64,000 nucleotides of DNA from Accumulibacter sp. (GTDB lineage Bacteria > Pseudomonadota > Gammaproteobacteria > Burkholderiales > Rhodocyclaceae). The notes beneath the pieces are model-generated. The model searched no databases. It saw nothing but the letters and a program-made list of their open reading frames with translations, and was not told the origin of the DNA. The stretch spans positions 1 through 64,000 of the forward strand of contig NZ_JAMTDX010000098.1 in the NCBI RefSeq assembly GCF_023806625.1, in the 5' to 3' direction. Position numbers and translations under genes: made by a program. Positions 15,794-24,736 of the stretch are shown piece by piece (positions within the stretch are counted from its first letter, which is position 1; each line of letters starts with the position of its first letter).

Positions 15794-16399
15794 TCAGCTG
15801 AGCAGCGCGGCCACGAAGTCGAGGTGGAACCGGGCGTCCATGAACCCCGCAATTCCGGATGCGAGGCCCACTCCGGCAAAGACCAGCGCGAACCAGACGA
15901 GCCACCGGCGACGGGTCAGGGCAGCCACGCCCAGCACGGCGAGGCCGACGGTGATCCCGGCCTCGGCGATATCGAACTGGTCGTCGTGGAAGTTCAGGTT
16001 CTCGTACTCCTGCTCGTAGGCTTCTGCCTGTTGCTTGATCTCCTGCTTCTCGCGTTCATAGCGTTCGACCTTTTCCCGGTAGAAGACGATCTTGTTGTCG
16101 AGCAGCGTCTGCGCCTCCGCAGTCAGACCGACGGCGCGCTCGCGCTCGATGGTCAACTGGTCGAGCATGCTCTCGGCGAGCCCCTGCTTGGTGCTCTTCG
16201 CCTGGAAATAGGCCCAGGCGTTGACGCTCCTGGCTTGAGCCTGCGCCATCGCCTGGCCGATGTTGCCGCCCTTGATGCCGAACAGCGCCATGATCGTCGC
16301 CAGAACGGCGACCAGAACGGCGATCGTGCTGCCCAGCCGATCGCGTGATTCTGCCGCCTCACCCATCACTTCGTCGACCGCATCCTTGATGTCAGCCAT
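15794..16399 (-). CDS. DUF4337 family membrane protein
   Basis: Membrane protein of 201 residues in the DUF4337 family. One hydrophobic segment lies at about residues 25-42 (AVLVAVLATIMALFGIKGG). A long coiled coil follows (REKVERYEREKQEIKQQAEA), then two C-terminal membrane segments ending near the C-terminus. The function of the family is not known. The start ATG 16399 has GGAGGAGG upstream; an in-frame extension to 16462 has no ribosome-binding site. It stands alone, convergent with the unknown gene before it. Confidence 0.87.
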   Translation of the reverse strand: MADIKDAVDEVMGEAAESRDRLGSTIAVLVAVLATIMALFGIKGGNIGQAMAQAQARSVNAWAYFQAKSTKQGLAESMLDQLTIERERAVGLTAEAQTLLDNKIVFYREKVERYEREKQEIKQQAEAYEQEYENLNFHDDQFDIAEAGITVGLAVLGVAALTRRRWLVWFALVFAGVGLASGIAGFMDARFHLDFVAALLS

Positions 16400-17095
16400 C
16401 CCGAGACCTCCTCCTGGTGCAAGATTTTTCCGAAGGCTCCGCCAGCGCGGAGGTGAACGCAACGATGCCGCCAGGTCGGGGCCGAATGATCGGCCCAGCC
16501 CGCAGAGGCAGCGATGTTAGCCCAGGATCGTGCCCGATGGGCAGGTTTCCGGGACCAAAGAAGCTCATCGACGCCCGCGCGTCGCCTGAAACGAACGCCT
16601 CGCCGTCAGCCTGATTGTCGGCCGTCGGCTGGTCAGTGGCGTAACCAGCCAGCGCTGAGCCCGCCGCAAACGCACTCGCTGGCCCGGCGTGGATTCGACG
16701 ATCTCGACCCGGCCGGCGATGCCGCGCGGCAGCGCCCTCCGTCAGAGGCGTTCCCGTCGTTGGCCAGCCGCTCGCCTCGTGCAATCACGGTGACCCGGCT
16801 GGCCGGGCGAAGCAAGAAAGGGCGCAGCCGCGTCGGCCCCCCCTTTTCGAGGCGCGCTGACGATGGCATGCTTGAGTCTGGCGAGCGATGCTCGCGAAGA
16901 GTGCGGTGTGACGACCGGAGTTGCGTCGCCAGGGCCCCGGACTAGGCCGACGCCGCGAGCCGCGAGGCACGCCGGCTCATCGGTCGAGGAGGAGCCCGGG
17001 CAGCGGAGAGGCGACCACCCGCGGAACCCTGGCACCTCCTTCAGCGGACGTCACCAGGCAGAGGGCAGCTGATTCCATTCACAGGAGGCGAGGTC
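16400..17095. other. Gene-free interval of about 700 bases
   Basis: No frame on either strand here gives a recognisable or gene-like protein: the open frames are short, Arg/Pro/Ser-rich and overlap each other. A ribosome-binding site for the following gene (CACAGGAGG, ending near 17088) lies at the right edge. The interval must carry the promoters of the flanking divergent genes, but I see no convincing promoter pair or inverted repeat. Confidence 0.55.
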
Positions 17096-17752
17096 ATGGG
17101 CTGGAAAACGGTTCTCTATCAGGACGCACGCTCGCAAATGAAGGCTGGCGACGTGATCGCCTTCTCGGGTAAGAGCCATTTCTCGGAACTCATCAAGTGG
17201 GCGACCCGGGCGGTCGTCTCGCACGTCGGCGTGATCCTCCAGTCGAAGCTGCTGATCGACAGCGATCCGCAGTCGGGATACTTCAACCAGATCATCGAGT
17301 CCACCTCGCTGAGCGGATTCTCCGGCGTGAGCATCAGCCGGCTCAGCGATCGCCTCGAGACCTACGACGGAGAGATTTGGTGGCTGCCCCTGCGCCAGGA
17401 CATCCACGCGACGATGGACAAGAAGAAGTTCTATGACTTCCTGATCCATCAGGAGCGCAAGGAATACGACATGCCCCAGGCCATCAGATCAGCGCTCGAT
17501 GCGCTCGACACGCTCCCCCTGCTGGGGCGCACGACGCACAGCGCCGAGGATTTTTCGCGGTTCTTCTGCTCGGAACTCGTCGCTGCCGGGCTCGAGGCTT
17601 CCGGCGCGATTTCGAGCATCAACGCCTCGGAAGTCACGCCGATCGACCTCTGCTCGTTCTCGCTGTTCGAAGCGGACTACTTCCAGCTCAAGGGAAACCG
17701 CAAGGAGATCCGTGGGTTCAACACCCGCGATCCCGGCGGCTGGGGAGAGTAG
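17096..17752 (+). CDS. YiiX/YebB-like permuted NlpC/P60 cysteine hydrolase
   Basis: Permuted papain-fold protein of 218 residues. The catalytic order is typical of the YiiX group: His43 in VVSHVGVILQ comes before Cys158 in SRFFCSELVAAGL. The segment KAGDVIAFSGKSHFS near the N-terminus is the family's opening strand. Members hydrolyse amide or peptidoglycan bonds, or act on lipids. There is no signal peptide, so a cytoplasmic or effector-like role is possible. An AGGAGG site supports the start. It faces the glycan-cluster membrane protein gene and has no obvious operon partner. Confidence 0.85.
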   Translation: MGWKTVLYQDARSQMKAGDVIAFSGKSHFSELIKWATRAVVSHVGVILQSKLLIDSDPQSGYFNQIIESTSLSGFSGVSISRLSDRLETYDGEIWWLPLRQDIHATMDKKKFYDFLIHQERKEYDMPQAIRSALDALDTLPLLGRTTHSAEDFSRFFCSELVAAGLEASGAISSINASEVTPIDLCSFSLFEADYFQLKGNRKEIRGFNTRDPGGWGE

Positions 17753-17898
17753 CCCCGGCCAGCTGTGCAGGCCGAGCATCGAGCCGCTCGGCGAGACGGT
17801 CCGCCAGACGTGGGGCGCCCAAATCGTCGTCGATGACCTGCCACGAAGCGGCGAGAACGGCTCTTCAGCCGAACGTTCGGGCGGCCGCCTTCCGGAAA

Positions 17899-19788
17899 TC
17901 AGTTTTCGTGCTTCAGCGTGAATCGCGGCGGCGGATCGATGACCGTGACCAGCGGGCGAAAGCCCGAGCCATCGGCGGCCGGAACGACCTGCGCCGGCGG
18001 TTCGGTCGCCAGACCTGGCACCCAGTTGTAGCGGAGGGTGACCCTCTCCCCGGCAGCGTCGCTGACGACCACACGATTGAACTCTCTCGACTCAATTCGG
18101 GCCGCGCCTTCAGCCACATACGACAGGCTGCGCCTGACGCGGTAGACCTCTATTCCCTCGTATTGCGCTACCGGCTCGACGATCGGGATCCGGCTCAACA
18201 GGCGTTTGAGGGGTGCCGAGTGGGCCACGATCCAGCCGACGTTGTACCTTTCGAGACCCGCCAGGAAGCGCTCTTCGCTCAGCCCGTCGATCTTGCCGCC
18301 AAAACCGTGGCCATCCCAGAAGGATACATCGGGGAGCGAATAAGGGTACGGGCTACCAATGAACTCCCTGCCGATCTGCTTCGCCAGAATTCCGGCCACA
18401 TGTGCCCCTCCATGAACCCGGGCCATCGACGTTTCGAAGAGGATCCGGCCGTCGGGCGAAGTGTTTTCAGCGAGCCAGGAAGCCAGGAAGGTGTACGAGG
18501 CAGGCTGGTTCAAGACTTCAGCCGGGAGCTTGCCATAACGAGCGTGCTTGCCAGGAGACACCTCACGCACGACCTCCCGAGCCCCGAAGGCAAGCGCGAA
18601 AACCGCGATCACCAGGGTCACCATTGCCGCGATGCGCTGCCGTGCGGAGTGCCCGCCCAGCGCGCACTGCCCGATCACGAAGGCTGCAGCCATGCCGAGC
18701 GTCAGGAAACCTGCAGCGATGAACCGGTTCGGTTGCAGAGAGGCCAATCGTTCGCTGGTCGCACCAAATGCCCCGAAGAGAAGAAGCGACCACCCGGCAA
18801 TGACCAAGGGCAGCAGTCTGGCGCGCCCCGTGCGGTCGACGACGACCAGACCGATCAGGGCGACTGCACAGATCGCCGGATTGAGAAACGACCCGACCGG
18901 GCTCCCGCCGATACCGAGCAGCGGTTGGAGCAGGACATCGATGCCCACCGCTCGCTGATAGGGGTGGCCGATGAAGTGCGGCTCGGCCGTGCCCATCGAC
19001 AGCAGCCACGGTAGATTCAGGGCCACGGCGATCACGACTATGGCAAGCGCCCTCCCGGTCATCGGCAACGAGAGACGCTGGCGATCGACGACCAACAGGG
19101 CCAGGAACAGGACGGCCGGCAGCAAGCCGAACAATGGATGCAACCACAGACCCAGTCCTCCTGAAACCCCCGCGGCGAGGATTCGCCAGGTGATGCCCTG
19201 CTGCGCTGCCGCACAGACCGACCACACCCAGGCACCATAGGCCAGCCCAACGTAGCAGCCCAGGACGTAGCTCACCATGCCGGCCATGAAATACCAGCGC
19301 AGTTCCCCGACCCAGAACAGCAGCACCCCTACCACGGCCGCGAGGGCGGTGTGCAGCAGCGGCCAGCGGAGCGCACGGCCCATGCCGATCAAGGCGAGCG
19401 GAGCCAACAGCGCACAGACGAAGACATAGACTTTGTACAGAACCTCGGTCGGCACGGTATCAGGCAGCAGCGCCGAAACCAGAACGGGCACGCGGCTGCT
19501 GGCATTGGAGGTGACGCCGCCGAGATTCCCGCCAACAAAGTACGGGTCGTACCCGGTCAGCAACCCCTGCTTCAGGAGCGCCCTGCCCTGCTCGATCTGG
19601 TACAGGTGATACGGATGATCGATATGGAAGAGCGGCTTTCCGCTGAACAGTTCAGAAAGCGGAAGGGTCATCTCGAGCAGGCCGAACTGCAACAACACGA
19701 CCGCCAGCGCGAGAGGCATCACACTCCACTGGCGACGGGTCGCCAGTGCCCAAAGCTGCGATGTCAAGCGACCAACAAACGTCACCAT
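17899..19788 (-). CDS. Polytopic membrane protein, putative glycosyltransferase-like (YfhO-type)
   Basis: Large inner-membrane protein of 629 residues with about twelve hydrophobic segments up to residue 420 and a soluble C-terminal domain of about 200 residues. The first large loop contains HIDHPYHLYQIEQGRALLKQG and DPYFVGGNLGG, the layout of GT-C-fold or YfhO-like proteins that transfer sugars from polyprenyl carriers. I do not recognise the exact family. It is last in a minus-strand set with a GtrA-like protein, methyltransferase and GtrB-like transferase, so a role in decorating a surface glycan or teichoic-like polymer is likely by context. Confidence 0.72.
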   Translation of the reverse strand: MVTFVGRLTSQLWALATRRQWSVMPLALAVVLLQFGLLEMTLPLSELFSGKPLFHIDHPYHLYQIEQGRALLKQGLLTGYDPYFVGGNLGGVTSNASSRVPVLVSALLPDTVPTEVLYKVYVFVCALLAPLALIGMGRALRWPLLHTALAAVVGVLLFWVGELRWYFMAGMVSYVLGCYVGLAYGAWVWSVCAAAQQGITWRILAAGVSGGLGLWLHPLFGLLPAVLFLALLVVDRQRLSLPMTGRALAIVVIAVALNLPWLLSMGTAEPHFIGHPYQRAVGIDVLLQPLLGIGGSPVGSFLNPAICAVALIGLVVVDRTGRARLLPLVIAGWSLLLFGAFGATSERLASLQPNRFIAAGFLTLGMAAAFVIGQCALGGHSARQRIAAMVTLVIAVFALAFGAREVVREVSPGKHARYGKLPAEVLNQPASYTFLASWLAENTSPDGRILFETSMARVHGGAHVAGILAKQIGREFIGSPYPYSLPDVSFWDGHGFGGKIDGLSEERFLAGLERYNVGWIVAHSAPLKRLLSRIPIVEPVAQYEGIEVYRVRRSLSYVAEGAARIESREFNRVVVSDAAGERVTLRYNWVPGLATEPPAQVVPAADGSGFRPLVTVIDPPPRFTLKHEN

Positions 19789-19946
19789 GCGTTACCCTCA
19801 TCCCCCCAAATAGACCGCCGACGATCCGCAGCCGACCAGGTACTCCAGGCAAGCGATCGGCATCGTTGCCAGCTGGGTCGGTCGCCCGAGACCGAATGCC
19901 GTGGTGACTCGCCGCGAGCCCTCCTGACGGCGGCGCCCGGGGCCCC

Positions 19947-20399
19947 TCACTCCGCCGCCCCTCCGTCTCTTCTGAATCCCCAGAAACGACTGGCCAGAAA
20001 AGTCACTGCCGGGACAGCCGCTGTCGAAACGAGAGCGGCGGCGGTCGGCGAAAGCAGGTTCCCGCTCAGGAGACAGGCCAGCAACAGGGTGTTCAGGGCA
20101 AGACCGCTGGTCGCTATCAGCAGGAATCGGCAAAGCGCTCGCCACGGGCTGCCGGGCACCTGGAAAGTCCAGAAGTAGTTGCCAACGAACGACACCCAGA
20201 AGGCGGTCAGGAAAGCCAGCAGGTTGGCAACGAGCGCAGGCAGCTCAGTCCGGGCAATGAGTTGCCAGACCATGAGCAGATGGACCGCAGTCGCCATCAG
20301 GCCGATCAGCCCGAAACGCGCCGCCGCGAGGAACTCACGGCAGGCCCCTCGGCCCGGCGCCCGTGTCGCGAGCAGGCTCGCGAAGCGCTGCCTCAGCAC
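19947..20399 (-). CDS. GtrA-family membrane protein
   Basis: Small four-helix membrane protein of about 150 residues. The GtrA core begins ARFGLIGLMATAVHLLMVWQ and contains the conserved FLTAFWVSFVGNYFWTF block. GtrA proteins are thought to move polyprenyl-linked sugars across the inner membrane for the partner GtrB-type transferase encoded two genes upstream. I place the start at GTG 20399, which overlaps the stop of the methyltransferase gene by a few bases; ATG 20444 in the same frame would give 165 residues and overlap by 52. Neither has a strong ribosome-binding site. Confidence 0.85.
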   Translation of the reverse strand: MLRQRFASLLATRAPGRGACREFLAAARFGLIGLMATAVHLLMVWQLIARTELPALVANLLAFLTAFWVSFVGNYFWTFQVPGSPWRALCRFLLIATSGLALNTLLLACLLSGNLLSPTAAALVSTAAVPAVTFLASRFWGFRRDGGAAE

Positions 20400-21109
20400 T
20401 TCTCGGCCAAGCAGAAAGCCGTCAGCCCGAACAGCCGATTGCATGGCATGACTGCGAGTTCGGCGCGGGAGAGAAGTGCCAGCAGCTCGTTGGACAGCGG
20501 ATGGTGCTGCGACAGTTGCGAACGAGATGGCAACGACCTCCGGTGCCGCCACCTGTCGAGCAAACGCAACACGGCTCCCATCGGCAGAACTGCACCAAAG
20601 TAATAGACCCCACGGCGGACCGTCAGCCCCGCGCGGCTGACGACCTCCTCGATCTGTCTCAGCCTGTAGCGCCGCCGGTGCCCGAGAAAAACGTCGTGAC
20701 CGCTCCACAGGAACTGGAACGCAGGAACCGAAACGACGAATCGCGCGCCTGGGGGCACCCTGTTCACATAGGCCCTCAACAATGCGACGTCGTCGTCTAC
20801 GTGCTCCAGCACATCCATGACCAACACCAGGTCCGCGCAGATATCCTTGGCGACGCGTCTGAAGTGAATAGGCTTCTCTCCTTCGCGATCATCCTCCTCG
20901 CGGGTATAACTGGTATCGATGCACCATGCCTCTCTGGCTGAAGTGTGGCAGAGCAGATAGCGTGAAAAGAATCCGGACCCCGCACCAACGTCGATGACCG
21001 TGGATACGGGGGCTCTACCGAGCAGGCGAATGACCGCGCTGGCCTTCGAACGGTAATACCAGTGGCGCCCGATGCTCGCGCCGAGGATTTCGGTTTCCTT
21101 GAGGTCCAT
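20393..21109 (-). CDS. Class I SAM-dependent methyltransferase
   Basis: Soluble methyltransferase of 238 residues. The SAM-binding motif I is STVIDVGAGSGFFSRYLL (about residues 35-55), the acidic post-I residue is in AWCIDTSY, and motif II/III reads ADLVLVMDVLEHVDDD. The C-terminal half has HRRRYRLRQIEEVV, seen in methyltransferases of glycan clusters. It starts two bases after the stop of the glycosyltransferase gene, so expression is coupled. It probably methylates a sugar or lipid intermediate made by the cluster; the acceptor is unknown. Confidence 0.87.
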   Translation of the reverse strand: MDLKETEILGASIGRHWYYRSKASAVIRLLGRAPVSTVIDVGAGSGFFSRYLLCHTSAREAWCIDTSYTREEDDREGEKPIHFRRVAKDICADLVLVMDVLEHVDDDVALLRAYVNRVPPGARFVVSVPAFQFLWSGHDVFLGHRRRYRLRQIEEVVSRAGLTVRRGVYYFGAVLPMGAVLRLLDRWRHRRSLPSRSQLSQHHPLSNELLALLSRAELAVMPCNRLFGLTAFCLAEKC

Positions 21110-21111
21110 TC

Positions 21112-22095
21112 CTAGCTGCCGGCCTCGTATATCTGCCGGATCAACACCACCGGCCGCCGTTTGGCCTCGATGTAGGTCCGGCCAAGGTACTCGCCAAGAA
21201 CCCCGATACCGATCAACTGCAGTCCGCCAAGGAAGGTCACTGCGACCATCAGCGAAGCGTAACCGGGAACGTCTCTTCCCTGGATCAGAACTCTCGCCAG
21301 GATGAACAGCGAAAAAGCGAAGGAAGACCCAGCAACTGCCGCGCCAACGTAGGTCCAGATGCGCAGGGGAGCGGTACTGAAGCTGGTTACGCCCTCGAGC
21401 GCGAAATTCCACAGCTTCCAGCCGTTGAACTTGGTCGTTCCCGCAGCACGAGCGGGTCGCACGTAGTCGACGTACGCCGTCCGGAATCCGACCCAGGCGA
21501 AAAGGCCCTTCATGAACCGGCGCGACTCGGGCAGTTCGTCGAGCGCGGCGATCACGCGGCGATCCATCAGCCTGAAGTCCCCGGCGTTTCGTGGCATTTC
21601 GTGATCCGAGATCCGGTTATGCACCCAGTAGAAACAGTTGGCCGAAATGCGCTTGGCCCATGAATCGGCGTCCCGGTTGATCCGTCGACCGACCACCACC
21701 TCGTAGCCCTCTCGCCACTTGCCAATCATTTCCAGGACGATCTCTGGGGGATCCTGAAGGTCGACATCGATCGGCACGACCACCCGGCCTCGGGCAGCCT
21801 TCAGGCCGGCGGTGAGCGCGGCCTCCTTCCCGAAATTACGCGTCAAATCGACGATCCTGAGTCGTGGCTCGGACTTCTGCAAGCTCAGGAGCGCCTCGAG
21901 CGTCCTGTCCGTGCTCCCGTCATTGACGAACACGAACTCCAGCGCGATCTCCGGCTCGCCCTGGAAAACAGCCCGGACACGATCGACGAAAAACCCCACG
22001 GTATCCGCCTCGTTGTAAACGGGAACGACGAGCGACAGGCTGTCCGGCGGAGGGCCAGGGTCGGTACGACAGGGTATGGCCTCATTCGAGTTCAT
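21112..22095 (-). CDS. GtrB-like family 2 glycosyltransferase
   Basis: Transfers a sugar from a nucleotide donor to a polyprenyl phosphate at the inner face of the membrane. The 327-residue product has the GT2 start VVPVYNEADTV, the metal-binding region VPIDVDLQDPPE, and two C-terminal membrane segments (near residues 233-260 and 270-295), as in GtrB/YfdH and dolichol-phosphate-mannose-synthase-like proteins. The RRFMKGLFAWVGF block is also typical. The start ATG 22095 has AAGAGG six bases upstream. It heads a minus-strand cluster with a methyltransferase, a GtrA-like protein and a large membrane protein. Confidence 0.92.
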   Translation of the reverse strand: MNSNEAIPCRTDPGPPPDSLSLVVPVYNEADTVGFFVDRVRAVFQGEPEIALEFVFVNDGSTDRTLEALLSLQKSEPRLRIVDLTRNFGKEAALTAGLKAARGRVVVPIDVDLQDPPEIVLEMIGKWREGYEVVVGRRINRDADSWAKRISANCFYWVHNRISDHEMPRNAGDFRLMDRRVIAALDELPESRRFMKGLFAWVGFRTAYVDYVRPARAAGTTKFNGWKLWNFALEGVTSFSTAPLRIWTYVGAAVAGSSFAFSLFILARVLIQGRDVPGYASLMVAVTFLGGLQLIGIGVLGEYLGRTYIEAKRRPVVLIRQIYEAGS

Positions 22096-23034
22096 CGACA
22101 TCCTCTTGAGTGGACTGTTCGCGCTTGCGCCGGATTCCTCAACACGTACCCGTTTCTCGTCGCCGGGCACGGCACGCGCATGCGCCGAGGCCGAATCCGA
22201 TCTTCACTGCCTTGATCCGCTGCAGCCAGGCGCCGCAGACCGTCCATCAGTCGTCCATCTCGTGCGTGACACGAGCCGCTGGATGGAATCGGGAAAGGGT
22301 GACGCCATTGATGCGCAGTGGCCAAGACGGCAGGCTCGACAGAGCGCACGACCAGACATCGCCGGTCATGTCGGCAAAAAGTGAACCCGTGTGCGACGCT
22401 GCAGATTGGCTGAGCAGCGGGTCCATTGATAGACACTGAGACACTGAGCCGGTCGATCGAGTCATCCACCATCAGGTACAGGAACCAGGATCCGCGTCGA
22501 TGATCAGTCATGTAACGGTCCCCGCGCTGAATCCTTGAGGCGGTTCGAGCCAGGGTGTCGCTTGGCCGGAAACCCGCTGGGCACCAACGAGGCAGAACCC
22601 AGAAACACGAACCCGCATCGCCCGAAAGGGGTGACCGCATTCATCGCCACACTCTCGGACCTCCCTTTCGAATCGACCCGTGGACCACCCGACAATATCT
22701 GTCTGGAGGCTCGGCGTCGAACGCTCGGGCACAAAAATGGACTCGGCATTCGGCGCGACGGCGGGGAAAAGCGCCACACGCACCTACGAGTGACGGCCCC
22801 CCACCCCCATTTCAGGATCATCGGCGGCCCCGATCGCCGCGAGACCGATTGCCGGAGAACCGAGCTGCAGCGAGCCCTCGCCGGCGCAAGGTCGCCCTGG
22901 ACATCCCGGCTGGCCATCGGCCAGTGCAGCGTCGTGCCGGCCGGAAGAAGATCACAGGCAGCTCAAGAGCCTGGGAACGGCGCAGCACAACCCACCGGGA
23001 CAAGGGGAGCGTGCGCCCCGCTTGTGACGATCGC
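22096..23034. other. Gene-free interval of about 940 bases between the glycan cluster and PPK2
   Basis: No frame encodes a recognisable protein. Base composition is locally less GC-biased at codon-third-like positions than in the neighbouring genes. The only repeat I see is a short tandem AGACACTG AGACACTG at about 22434-22449. The right end runs into the odd C-terminal tail of the PPK2 gene, so this may be degenerate or acquired DNA. The promoter of the glycan cluster should be in the left part. Confidence 0.5.
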
Positions 23035-24432
23035 TCAGCGACTGGCGAGCAGGAGTGGTAGGCCGCCCGGGGTCAACCCGGAAACCAGCCCACGGCCCGG
23101 CAGAACTGCACAACCGAGCTCGTGGGGACCGCGCGCCCAGCAGCCCCCCGATACCCGGGACTCGTTTCGTCGAATCAGAGAATCGGCGCCGTGCTCTCCG
23201 GGCGAGATCGTCGACCCGCTGGGTTCATAGACCACATGCGGCCGGCCGACGAGCAGCGGATCGATCGGACCGACCGCCTCGAGGTCCTTGCCGGCGTAGT
23301 TGAGCTTGTGCAGCACGTAACGCATCGCGTTGAGACGGGCCCGCTTCTTGCAATCGGACTTGACCACCGTCCACGGCGTCTCGGCCGTGTCGGTGTGGAA
23401 GAACATCGCCTCCTTCGCCTTCGTGTAGTCTTCCCATTTGTCGAGCGAGGCCAGGTCGATCGGCGACAGCTTCCACTGCTTGAGCGGATGCACCTCGCGT
23501 TCCTTGAAGCGACGCCGCTGCTCCTTGCGGCTCACCGAGAACCAGAACTTGATCAGGTGGATGCCGCTGCGCACCAGGGTTCTTTCGACTTCCGGCGTCT
23601 GGCGCATGAACTCGCTGTACTCCTCCTCGGAACAGAAGCCCATGACCCGCTCGACGCCCGCTCGGTTGTACCACGAGCGGTCCATGAAGACGATCTCGCC
23701 AGCGGTCGGCAGGTGCCGTACGTAGCGCTGGAAATACCACTGCCCACGCTCCTCCTGGGTCGGCTTTTCGAGCGCGACGACGCGCCCTCCGCGCGGATTC
23801 AGGTGCTCGGTGAATCGCTTGATCGCCCCGCCCTTGCCCGCCGCGTCGCGGCCTTCGAAGATGACCACCACCCGCTGGCCGGTGTCCTTGACCCAATTCT
23901 GCATCTTGAGCAGCTCGACCTGCAGGCGATACTTCTGCTTCTCGTACGCCTTACGCGACATCAGGTTCCGGTAAGGGTAGGCATTGTTGTCGCGCCAGCC
24001 GCTGGCCAGTTCGTCGTCGGGACTCGTCGCCGGCTTGGCCGCCTCAGGGGGCTCCTTGCCCATCATCGCCTTGCGCAGGGCCACCGCGTCGTCGGGTGAC
24101 GACCCGGTCATGATCGCTTCGAGGGTCTTGGCCAGCGACGCCGTGTCGCCGACTTTGGCGTGTGCGATGATGTCCTGCAACGCAACGACCTTGCTCTCGA
24201 CCGCCGAGCTGGCCGCTTCAGAGATGTCGAAGGCTTCCATGCCCTGCGGAGTCCGCGAAGGAGCGACGTCGCCGGCCATTGCCCTGCGCGGCTGTGCCGA
24301 ACGCGTCTCCCCGGAAGCCCGGGGCGCCCGTCGCGTTGGTTTGGCGATCGCAGGTTCAGCAGTCTCCGTTTGCGTTTCGCCTGCAGGAATCTTGCTGTCA
24401 GTACCGGTGCCGGCCGGCGTTCTCTTCTCCAT
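23035..24432 (-). CDS. ppk2: Polyphosphate kinase 2 family protein
   Basis: Uses polyphosphate to phosphorylate nucleotides, or the reverse. The catalytic core (about residues 145-403 of 465) has Walker A EGRDAAGKGG at 193-202, the lid-forming HLNPRGGRVVALEKPT, Walker B FMDRSWYNRAG near 249-258, and HPLKQWKLSPID. These fit a class I single-domain PPK2. Two oddities: a Pro/Ala/Thr-rich, low-complexity N-terminal extension of about 140 residues, and a 62-residue tail after the normal end VVYE that is Gly/Pro/Arg-rich and unlike PPK2 proteins. The tail looks like read-through into non-coding DNA after loss of the original stop. Central to energy metabolism in polyphosphate accumulators. Confidence 0.93.
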   Translation of the reverse strand: MEKRTPAGTGTDSKIPAGETQTETAEPAIAKPTRRAPRASGETRSAQPRRAMAGDVAPSRTPQGMEAFDISEAASSAVESKVVALQDIIAHAKVGDTASLAKTLEAIMTGSSPDDAVALRKAMMGKEPPEAAKPATSPDDELASGWRDNNAYPYRNLMSRKAYEKQKYRLQVELLKMQNWVKDTGQRVVVIFEGRDAAGKGGAIKRFTEHLNPRGGRVVALEKPTQEERGQWYFQRYVRHLPTAGEIVFMDRSWYNRAGVERVMGFCSEEEYSEFMRQTPEVERTLVRSGIHLIKFWFSVSRKEQRRRFKEREVHPLKQWKLSPIDLASLDKWEDYTKAKEAMFFHTDTAETPWTVVKSDCKKRARLNAMRYVLHKLNYAGKDLEAVGPIDPLLVGRPHVVYEPSGSTISPGEHGADSLIRRNESRVSGGCWARGPHELGCAVLPGRGLVSGLTPGGLPLLLASR

Positions 24433-24736
24433 CTATCTCTCTCCAGTGGGGTATCTCTGAGCCTGTAAAAACGTCGGATCAACGATCGACGATACTGCGG
24501 ATGATAGCGCCGACATGTCCGGTAGTTCAATTGCTTGAGGGCTCCCGGAACGATCTTTTGCAGGAATTTTTTCATTTCCCTGCGAGCGACCGAGAAAAGC
24601 GCTCTCCGGCCAGCAGTGCGGACGCCCGGCGCTGCCCGGGAGTCACGGCGTCACGGCGCACAGCCTGGGGGGCCCTGGCTGCTCTATACTTGACTGCCTG
24701 TCGCCACCGGCCGAACACCCGTCAAAGGAGGGGGCC
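24433..24736. other. Divergent intergenic region between PPK2 and the binding-protein gene
   Basis: About 304 bases with no gene. A TATACT at 24685-24690 is a possible -10 box for the rightward gene, but no good -35 hexamer is at the right distance. An AAAGGAGGGGG ribosome-binding site lies at about 24724-24734. Confidence 0.45.

Noticed and set aside
20444-20708. N-terminal extension of the GtrA-like protein by 88 residues
   Set aside because: It lies within the methyltransferase gene in another phase and adds no membrane segment or conserved sequence.
22096-23034. Group II intron or insertion-sequence remnant
   Set aside because: No domain V-like hairpin, no reverse-transcriptase or transposase fragment, and no terminal repeats could be found.
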